Part shown: piece by piece, positions 25,004 through 30,997 of the stretch
How the letters are laid out: each line of letters begins with the position of its first letter
How positions within the stretch are numbered: the first letter of the stretch is position 1
Assembly (NCBI GenBank): GCA_022821495.1
Contig: JAJEDN010000031.1
Span: 1-33,656, forward strand
Length of the DNA stretch: 33,656 nucleotides
Direction of reading: 5' to 3'
Source of the DNA: Candidatus Poribacteria bacterium
GTDB lineage: Bacteria; Poribacteria; WGA-4E; WGA-3G
Translations under genes and position numbers: made by a program
The notes under the pieces: model-generated
The model's database searches: none
What the model saw: the letters and a program-made list of their open reading frames with translations, nothing else
Told to the model about the DNA's origin: nothing

Positions 25004-26332
25004 TCAGATTGTCAACTTAAGGTTAAATTCGTTCTTTCCGGATTGCAATGTGAGGCGTATAAAGAGTGAATGTTTCCCTATCCATCTAACGTCGTCTGAG
25101 TTAGATTCCGTGAGTTGTAAGCCTTCGTGATCGCCCCAGACAGTTATCCCGTAGGGCATCGCCTTTATTGATTCTACTGTGATATTGATGCGTAGTTCTG
25201 TCCGGTACCGAGTTGGTGAAAAAGCTATTAGAACGGGTTTGCTCGCGTCGGACTGTAATACGCGTTCACTGGTATAACTTTTGATTTCAAGTGGCTCCAT
25301 AGCACCTTCAACGAAAGTAAATTCGCATGCAGGATCACAATAGAACATCTTTAACACAGACTTCGGATTCGCCTCCTCGTCTTGTATTTCTGTACGGGTT
25401 GCTACAATAGTAGTCGGTTCGGTCTTCTCACAATGGCTCATGTAATCGTCAACCATCTGAGAGAGGCGTATCGGTTTTGTATCTTGGACGCTAACGACGT
25501 GTGCGAAGTATGCATCTAACCGTTCGAGTCCTTCTCCCCCGAGTTGTGCGACGGTAAGCGGATTAATATGTTCAACATAACCGAGCCAATGATTCCATGC
25601 TGTATTTTCTACATAGATATCGTAATGCCGGTGTGCCGTTTCGTTCAAAAGCGCGGCACGGAGATTATTTGTATTTTCTGCGAGATGTGCAGCGGTATGG
25701 TATGGTATCCCGACAATATTTTTGAATGGGTGCACAACCGTTTCATCGGTGGTATCCCGCGCTATACCAGCCTCAGCGGACACTGAAGCCTCAAGCGGAT
25801 AAAAACATCCGAAACCGCCCCGGTCGGTTTCTGGTTCGGGTGCGTCAAGTTCAGTATCATCTGTGGGCTGTAGGTTCCAGTGATAGCCCCAGAGTCCTTG
25901 AAACCCAGTCTGTTCGAGTGCGCGGAGAAGTACATCGTTTTTGAACATTGCGCCTGCGACACTTGGCTCTGCCCAAGGCAATGCGCGCTTAATTCTTTCC
26001 CACTCCTTAGATATATATTCTGGTAGTTTTTCACGCATCGTGACGACATGCGATGCCATGGCTTCTGTGCTGTTGCCCGGGTTCGCTTCTCGTTGTGTTT
26101 CCCAATTTGAATCCCACATCGGTTTGATATCAAGGGTTAATAAAGGAACATCACCGTCCTCAGTATGCCACTCGGTGAGCGACTTAGCAATAGCAGGCGC
26201 GGATTTCGTGTCTGTCGCCCATGTGATGGGGATACCGTGTTTGTGCGCGATTTCCGCTAACAGTCGCATACCCTCAAGTAGTCGCGTTTTGTCCTCCGCT
26301 ATTGCTGTGCTAACCAATCCGTAGTTCAACAT
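25004..26332 (-). CDS. Protein of unknown function, polysaccharide-deacetylase-like barrel possible
   Basis: The 442-aa product is not recognised with confidence. The first part (LLAEIAHKHGIPITWATDTK) resembles the opening strand-helix of polysaccharide-deacetylase-type barrels, and the middle is rich in His, Trp and Asp (LWGYHWNLQP, VGIPYHTAAHL, YDIYVENTAWNHWLGYVEHI), as expected for a carbohydrate-active or metal-binding barrel. The C-terminal third is beta-rich (VLIAFSPTRYRTELRINITV). There is no signal peptide or membrane segment, so it is probably cytoplasmic. The gene is 15 bp upstream of thrC. The ATG at 26332 has no Shine-Dalgarno; it follows a TTATAAG heptamer array. Confidence 0.6.
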   Translation of the reverse strand: MLNYGLVSTAIAEDKTRLLEGMRLLAEIAHKHGIPITWATDTKSAPAIAKSLTEWHTEDGDVPLLTLDIKPMWDSNWETQREANPGNSTEAMASHVVTMREKLPEYISKEWERIKRALPWAEPSVAGAMFKNDVLLRALEQTGFQGLWGYHWNLQPTDDTELDAPEPETDRGGFGCFYPLEASVSAEAGIARDTTDETVVHPFKNIVGIPYHTAAHLAENTNNLRAALLNETAHRHYDIYVENTAWNHWLGYVEHINPLTVAQLGGEGLERLDAYFAHVVSVQDTKPIRLSQMVDDYMSHCEKTEPTTIVATRTEIQDEEANPKSVLKMFYCDPACEFTFVEGAMEPLEIKSYTSERVLQSDASKPVLIAFSPTRYRTELRINITVESIKAMPYGITVWGDHEGLQLTESNSDDVRWIGKHSLFIRLTLQSGKNEFNLKLTI

Positions 26333-26343
26333 ATTTTGTATGG

Positions 26344-26381
26344 TTATAAGTTATAAGTTATAAGTTATAAGTTATAAGTTA
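26344..26381. repeat. Heptamer tandem repeat (TTATAAG)5
   Basis: Five perfect TTATAAG units plus a partial one lie just upstream of the 442-aa gene. Words of the same composition recur at 29453-29577. Confidence 0.9.
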
Positions 26382-26493
26382 ATCCCTTGTGGTAGGGGGT
26401 TGTGGTGTGGTGTCCACAGCAGCCCTAAATACTACAACAAAGTTACTTATAACTGTTAACTGTTAACTAACAACTATTCGGCTGATAACTGAA

Positions 26494-26578
26494 GGTTTTT
26501 CGCAGAAAAACCGTACTGAAAACTTTGATCAAGAACTCGTCTACAAATACTTTTGCTAAAGCGCGAGTTCTTGGTCAA
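26494..26578. repeat. Inverted repeats downstream of the aldolase gene, possible terminator
   Basis: Arms of 15 nt at 26525-26539 and 26564-26578 are complementary (one G-T) around a 24-nt loop, and a second 8-bp hairpin, GGTTTTTC/GAAAAACC, lies at 26494-26512. Both follow the aldolase stop on the minus strand. No clean T-run follows, so a rho-independent terminator is only one reading; a repeated extragenic element is another. Confidence 0.55.
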
Positions 26579-26580
26579 AA

Positions 26581-27288
26581 CTATTCCAAAAAGACAGTAA
26601 CGCCCATATCTGCGTATTTCTGGCGCGTGCTGGGGTTGCCGTTCCTGAAACAGACAGCCGTTGTTGTTCCCTCTAAGGCTTTCGCAACGTATTCAACACA
26701 CGCATCTACGGTCTGAAGGGCGTGATTTGGGTGTCCCTCCATGCTAAATGTCAGGTCTGCGGGACCGAAAGAGAGACAATCAACACCGGGTTTCGCGAGG
26801 TGTCGTGCATGTGTAACAGCCTCTATAGATTCGATTTGCATCCAGAGCACGCCGTTGGCGTTCCACCAATGGGCGTATTCAAGTCGTTCTCTGTCTGCGG
26901 AATTCACTCGGGCACCCCCGCCCCAACTCCGAATTCCCTGTTGCGGGTAGTAGAACGCATCGACTGCCTCGTTTACCGTTTCGTCCAATTCGACCTGTGG
27001 GACCTCAATACCGGTGGGCCCTAAGTCAAGGTAATTGCCGATGAGATAAGCGTTTCGGGTATGTTTAATCCGGAAGTTGACCGGAATCCCGAGTTCATTC
27101 GCCATATTACAGAAGGCGACGAGTCGATCTTCGTTGTAGGGGGAGTGTTGGCTATCGACAGCGACAAAATCGTACCCACCGTCTTCGACTCTGGCGGCGA
27201 GTGCATCGGCAGATATGCCCATAGAGACGTTAGCACCGTAGACGTGTTCTCCGTTGTGAATCCGTTGTTTTAAATTGGCTGCTGACAT
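26581..27288 (-). CDS. HpcH/HpaI aldolase/citrate lyase family protein
   Basis: The start chosen is the ATG at 27288 (MSAANLKQRIHNGEHVYGA), with GAGGA 4-5 nt upstream; the frame extends to 27339 but without such a site. The 235-aa product has the family signature: ARVEDGGYDFVAVDSQHSP (His48), a basic residue in FRIKH, GIEVPQVE, and metal ligands in WMQIES (Glu153) and FGPADLT (Asp178). Class II pyruvate aldolases of this type cleave 2-keto-4-hydroxy acids in a metal-dependent reaction. The natural substrate is unknown. A near-consensus promoter and a hairpin leader lie upstream. Confidence 0.85.
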   Translation of the reverse strand: MSAANLKQRIHNGEHVYGANVSMGISADALAARVEDGGYDFVAVDSQHSPYNEDRLVAFCNMANELGIPVNFRIKHTRNAYLIGNYLDLGPTGIEVPQVELDETVNEAVDAFYYPQQGIRSWGGGARVNSADRERLEYAHWWNANGVLWMQIESIEAVTHARHLAKPGVDCLSFGPADLTFSMEGHPNHALQTVDACVEYVAKALEGTTTAVCFRNGNPSTRQKYADMGVTVFLE

Positions 27289-27347
27289 ATCATCCTCGCT
27301 TTTTATTATGTGCAATGCGCGCGTAAGTTCAGTATCCATAAAATATA

Positions 27348-27369
27348 AATAGCATCGCGAGATGCTATT
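27348..27369 (-). promoter_or_regulatory. Hairpin in the aldolase gene leader
   Basis: AATAGCATC (27348-27356) and GATGCTATT (27361-27369) form a perfect 9-bp stem with a 4-nt loop. It lies between promoter and start codon and is followed on the minus strand by TATATTTTAT. It may be an attenuator or a repeat remnant; no RNA-binding consensus was recognised. Confidence 0.5.
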
Positions 27370-27412
27370 CTGGAACCGGGGTAGGCGTTGCGATCACGAC
27401 CGAATCTCTATA

Positions 27413-27441
27413 ATTATACCCTAAAAATTGTTTTCTGTCAA
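27413..27441 (-). promoter_or_regulatory. Near-consensus sigma70 promoter of the aldolase gene
   Basis: On the minus strand TTGACA (27436-27441) and TATAAT (27413-27418) lie exactly 17 nt apart. The -10 is in the palindrome TATAATTATA (27409-27418). A second perfect palindrome, GGATTTGCAAATCC, at 27443-27456 sits directly upstream of the -35. The leader to the ATG at 27288 is about 118 nt. Confidence 0.75.
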
Positions 27442-27534
27442 CGGATTTGCAAATCCGGTTCAGTTGGGGAACCGAACCTACCGGGCTTGGGTCTGAAAAT
27501 TTGGTTAAAAAGGGGATTTTAATAATCGTGTGCT

Positions 27535-29256
27535 TTATCCGCTGAGGAGTTGCATCTGTTGGTTATCGAAATGGCGTTCGGATTTTTGGGTGGGACGGAT
27601 ACGCCATGCATCAGGTAAGCGGACGCGGGTGCTGATGCTGTCTGGGTTCTCGAAGTATGCGTCGTCGAGTTGCCAGAATTGGAGGCGTGGGTAGTTTTTC
27701 TGATTGTGCTTGAAGTTGCCCATATTTTCCGCCTCTTGTCGCATTCTCGCACTAACGGGTTCAATGGTGATAAAGATGCCGACTTCGGCATTGTTCTGAT
27801 CCATGACGTGGCAGAAGGCGCGGACTTGGGTGATGGTGGGTTTGCCGGTTTTGACTTCGGCGAGGATACGTGCGTTTGTCTCTTTCATCTGCTGCGGATT
27901 CCAGAGTGTGACGTGTCCGACACCGTCGAGTCCACCGTCGTCGACATCTTTTGTGGGGTTCAAACCGAGCCGTGTTACTGCCCAATTCGAGAAGTCGTGA
28001 TATTTGCGTTTGTCGCCATCCTTCAAGAATTTACGGACTTCCTGCATATTCGTCGGATAGCCTTCGATGTGGTAGTCTTTTGACGGTTCCAATCCGTGTC
28101 GATCTGCCAAGCGGTGCCGCATCGGATCGAGTGCGAGGATTGTTATGTCAATCCCCATCCATTGGCGTTTGAGGGCATGGGCGGCATCAATCGTTGTGCC
28201 GCAACCGCAGAAGGGATCGAGCACAATGTCGCCTTCGTTGCTGGAAGCTCTGATTAGGCGTTCATAGAGTGCGATCGGCTTTTGTGTAGGGTAACCGAAA
28301 TGCTCCTTGGACCTGCTTGTGAGCGGATTTATGTCTATCATAACATCTTGTACCCTTCTCCCTTTTGACGTTGACAAATACCGCTTAAATCCTGGGACTC
28401 TGCCTTTCGGGGGCCAGTAAACTAAACCGTTTGCGTCTAAAGCATCCAGCTTTTCATGAACGGAGAGGGATTCATAATTCTCAGGCGGTGCAACACCTTC
28501 TGGCCACGCTGCTCTACGCGGTGCCCGCCAATGATTACCTACGATATTTGGATCCACATCGCGCCAAGGTTTTCCAGACTCGCCATGACTAATTCCCGAT
28601 GCGTTTAGATTATCCACTCGGTAGAGTCCCCTTTCATCCTGATGACGATAAGCTTTCTTTACGTACTCTGGGTCGTGTTCCGTATAAACAGGATTCCATA
28701 CCCTTTGGCTGCTCTTGGAATAAAACAGAATTGTGTCATGGATTCTGCCATACTGTTTGCCGTCGTTATGTGCACTGGTGCGTTGCCAGATAATCTCGTT
28801 CCTGAAATTGTCTACGCCAAAGATAGCGTCCATCACACCTTTGAGATAGTGGCTTGCGGTTGGATCGCAGTGGAGGTAGATGCTGCCAGTGGGTGTGAGG
28901 ACTCGGTGCATTTCGGCGAGTCGGGGTCCCATGAAGGCAAGGTATGCGCGCATCGCGCCGCTGTTGCCAGATACAGCGTTTTGGAGTACCAAGTCGTATC
29001 CTTTGAGGCAATTGTCGAGTGCTTTGTAGGTGTCGCTGGTATAAGCCCGATGCTCGATGTCAGCGCGAGCGTCTTGTGCGGCGGTGTCATACGTCCATGT
29101 ATCGGTAAATGCTTTCTTCTGTGCAAGGGAGTCGCCGATGAAGGCGTTGTAGTCGCGTCCGGAGTTGAAGGGTGGGTCGGTGCAGATCAGGTGGACGCGT
29201 TCGTCGTCGAGTTCGCGTAGGATTTCAAGGTTATCGCCGAAGTAGAGTTTGTTCAT
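27535..29256 (-). CDS. Beta-class DNA methyltransferase fused to an Mrr-like nuclease domain
   Basis: The protein has 573 aa. The N-terminal part is a class beta amino-methyltransferase: motif IV TDPPF (26-30) precedes the SAM-binding motif LDPFCGCGTT (346-355), with GYPTQKP before it. DPPF fits N6-adenine, though N4-cytosine cannot be excluded. The target-recognition region lies between about 150 and 320. The C-terminal part (about 420-510) resembles an Mrr-type PD-(D/E)XK domain: Asp444 in GGLDGVG, Glu467-x-Lys469 in ILAEVKTGK and the strand VGIFITIEP. This is a single chain with possible modification and cutting functions. No separate endonuclease gene flanks it; it stands between the aldolase and a divergent secreted-protein gene. 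Confidence 0.85.
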   Translation of the reverse strand: MNKLYFGDNLEILRELDDERVHLICTDPPFNSGRDYNAFIGDSLAQKKAFTDTWTYDTAAQDARADIEHRAYTSDTYKALDNCLKGYDLVLQNAVSGNSGAMRAYLAFMGPRLAEMHRVLTPTGSIYLHCDPTASHYLKGVMDAIFGVDNFRNEIIWQRTSAHNDGKQYGRIHDTILFYSKSSQRVWNPVYTEHDPEYVKKAYRHQDERGLYRVDNLNASGISHGESGKPWRDVDPNIVGNHWRAPRRAAWPEGVAPPENYESLSVHEKLDALDANGLVYWPPKGRVPGFKRYLSTSKGRRVQDVMIDINPLTSRSKEHFGYPTQKPIALYERLIRASSNEGDIVLDPFCGCGTTIDAAHALKRQWMGIDITILALDPMRHRLADRHGLEPSKDYHIEGYPTNMQEVRKFLKDGDKRKYHDFSNWAVTRLGLNPTKDVDDGGLDGVGHVTLWNPQQMKETNARILAEVKTGKPTITQVRAFCHVMDQNNAEVGIFITIEPVSARMRQEAENMGNFKHNQKNYPRLQFWQLDDAYFENPDSISTRVRLPDAWRIRPTQKSERHFDNQQMQLLSG

Positions 29257-29412
29257 GGTTATTGACTTTCAGCCGTCAGCCATCGGCTGTCAGTAGAATC
29301 GTTCGGAAATCTGTCGCACCAAATAAAAATAATTAGATATAAATAGATATAAATAGATATTATAACACATAATAAATCAAACAGTCAAATGAAAAAAGTG
29401 ATGCAAAAAGTG

Positions 29413-29441
29413 TTGACGTTACTTATTTTTTAGAGTATAAT
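29413..29441 (+). promoter_or_regulatory. Near-consensus sigma70 promoter of the discoidin-like gene
   Basis: TTGACG (29413-29418) and TATAAT (29436-29441) are 17 nt apart. Transcription would start near 29448, leaving a 5' leader of about 155 nt before the ATG at 29603. Confidence 0.75.
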
Positions 29442-29453
29442 AACACCAGACAA

Positions 29454-29563
29454 TTAAGAGGTTATAAGTGGTAGGAAGAAGGGGGGTTGGTACGCCGAGT
29501 ACGCCTTTTGGTTGTTAGTCATAAGTTAAGAAATTTCTTAACCAACAACTTATAACCTCTTAA
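29454..29563 (+). repeat. Inverted-repeat leader upstream of the discoidin-like gene
   Basis: Perfect 15-nt arms TTAAGAGGTTATAAG (29454-29468) and its complement (29549-29563) enclose a perfect 16-bp palindrome, TTAAGAAATTTCTTAA (29526-29541). It could form a nested hairpin in the mRNA leader, or be a repeat element lying in that leader. Confidence 0.7.
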
Positions 29564-29602
29564 CTTATAACTTATAACTCTAAAAACAGGAGATTGAACG
29601 GT

Positions 29603-30298
29603 ATGAAAATCATATTGGTATTGGCAGGATGCGTGTTGATGATGGCTTTTGTTATCAGCACCAGCGACCTGGCACAAGCAGAGGAAATCTTGGGAACAGG
29701 AACAGAGTCACTCATCGGTGGTGACCTCACAGACCCTGAAGACGATGGAGCTCCGGACGCAGATGAAGGCTACAACGCCATCTTCACAGCAAACGAGGAA
29801 CCCGGATTCGGCGGCGGTGAGTTTTCGTTTAACGTCTTCGATAACCGCTTAGGACCCAGCAACGATAAATGGTGCTGCGGACGTGGCGGCGGCATCCCAG
29901 AGGAAGGCCTACACATCACAGCCGAGCTCGAGGAAGCGTACATCCTGACACACTTCACGCTCTCTTCAGCGAACGATGTGCCGGCAAGGGACCCGACAGT
30001 CTGGGAAGTTCAAGGCTCGAACGACGGCGAGACATTTACGACCATCTATGCGCACGACGGGGATAGCGTCTGGACGGAGCGGCTGCAAGTCGCCCTTTTT
30101 GAGGCGGGCACAGATTTCGATGCGCAAGACACGGGGTATAAATTTTTCCGGCATGTTACGTTTGACACGGCATCAAACCCGAATGGTGCGTACTTCCAGA
30201 TCGGTGAGATTGAGTACTTCGGCAATGCGGGTTTGACCCCTGTAGACCCGAAAGCCAAACTTACAACCACATGGGGCAGCATCAAAAACGCCCGATAA
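29603..30298 (+). CDS. Secreted discoidin (F5/8 type C)-like protein
   Basis: The start chosen is the ATG at 29603, 10 nt after AGGAG; an upstream in-frame TTG lies directly on that site. The 231-aa product starts with a signal peptide (MKIILVLAGCVLMMAFVIS, cleaved near AQA). The mature part resembles a single galactose-binding-like (discoidin) domain: HFTLSSANDVPARDPTVWEV, QGSNDGETFTTIY, YKFFRHVTFD and FQIGEIEYFG are its characteristic strands. It ends with AKLTTTWGSIKNAR. A Cys-Cys pair occurs in KWCCGRGG. It is probably an exported glycan- or surface-binding protein. It has the strongest plus-strand promoter in this window and repeats on both sides. Confidence 0.8.
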   Translation: MKIILVLAGCVLMMAFVISTSDLAQAEEILGTGTESLIGGDLTDPEDDGAPDADEGYNAIFTANEEPGFGGGEFSFNVFDNRLGPSNDKWCCGRGGGIPEEGLHITAELEEAYILTHFTLSSANDVPARDPTVWEVQGSNDGETFTTIYAHDGDSVWTERLQVALFEAGTDFDAQDTGYKFFRHVTFDTASNPNGAYFQIGEIEYFGNAGLTPVDPKAKLTTTWGSIKNAR

Positions 30299-30300
30299 GC

Positions 30301-30475
30301 GTAATTGATTAATGGTGATTGGTTTAGTGGTTTATGGTTAATGGTTTATGGTTTATGGTTAATGGTGATTGGTTAATAGTTTGGAGGTTAAGAAACCCTC
30401 TTACCAATAACCAACAACCAATAACTAACAACCAGTCCTCCAAAAACTAAAAACCAACAACCAGTCCTCCAACCA
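30301..30475. repeat. Low-complexity GGTTAATGG/CCAACAACC repeat stretch
   Basis: Permutations of GGTTTATGG and TTAATGG on the left face CCAATAACC/CCAACAACC words on the right, forming an imperfect large inverted repeat (GGTTAATAGTTTGGAGG against CCTCCAAAAACTAAAAACC). A 17-nt direct repeat, aacaaccagtcctccaa, occurs at 30427-30443 and 30456-30472. It separates the discoidin-like gene from archease. Confidence 0.7.
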
Positions 30476-30571
30476 CCACTCAATCGGGAACCTGAATCGA
30501 GTCATAACTTGGTTTGGGTTTCCGTTTTTTATGTTGCGAATGAAAAGAATGTTGGTGATGATGGAGATGGT

Positions 30572-30991
30572 ATGAAACCTTATGAATACCTTGAACATAC
30601 GGCGGATCTGGGGATGGTGGTTAGGGGCAAAAATCTGTCGGAACTGCTGACACACGCGGCGCAAGGACTCTTTGAAACGATCGCTGTTTTAGGGACGGTT
30701 GATGAGACTGTGTCGGTTGAGATTCATCTCACGGCTGAATCTGTGGAGGAACTGTTTGTGGCGTGGCTTGATGAACTCATTTTTCGGCACGAGACGGAGG
30801 AGGTTTTCTTTAAACGCGCAGAAATCCGGCAGTGTTGTGAAACGGAGATGTCGGCGACGGTTTACGGTGAACCCTCGAATTTTGATAAACATGCGGTCTA
30901 TACCGAGATTAAGAGCGTCACGTATCATCAGTTACAGGTTGTGCAAAAGAGCGACCGGAGATGGTTTGCGCAGGTAATTTTTGACCTATAA
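30572..30991 (+). CDS. Archease, activator of the RNA ligase RtcB
   Basis: The start chosen is the ATG at 30572, with GGAG 5 nt upstream. The 139-aa product has the archease size and signature: MKPYEYLEHTADLGM at the start with metal-binding Asp12, AAQGLFETI, the ELFVAWLDELIF helix and the C-terminal RRWFAQVIFDL with the second conserved acidic residue (Asp138). In characterised systems archease speeds up guanylylation of RtcB and broadens its nucleotide use, helping repeated rounds of ligation of RNA with 2',3'-cyclic phosphate ends. rtcB is not in this window. The gene converges with the membrane protein gene 6 bp away. Confidence 0.93.
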   Translation: MKPYEYLEHTADLGMVVRGKNLSELLTHAAQGLFETIAVLGTVDETVSVEIHLTAESVEELFVAWLDELIFRHETEEVFFKRAEIRQCCETEMSATVYGEPSNFDKHAVYTEIKSVTYHQLQVVQKSDRRWFAQVIFDL

Positions 30992-30997
30992 TCACGA

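Larger units (their letters stand above)
29257..29602. other. Divergent intergenic region with repeats and the leader of the 29603 gene
   Basis: From the left it holds a CAGCC-type repeat (29268-29290), three 'atagatataa'-like words near 29333-29360 (a mini tandem repeat), a near-consensus plus-strand promoter, and a leader rich in inverted repeats. No additional gene was found. Confidence 0.6.

Noticed and set aside
26344..26580. Small RNA or tRNA gene in the repeat-rich gap
   Set aside because: Hairpins are present, but no cloverleaf, conserved loop or promoter was seen.
28599..29220. Plus-strand frame 28642-29220 opposite the methylase
   Set aside because: It lies wholly antisense to methyltransferase motifs and has no recognised domain.
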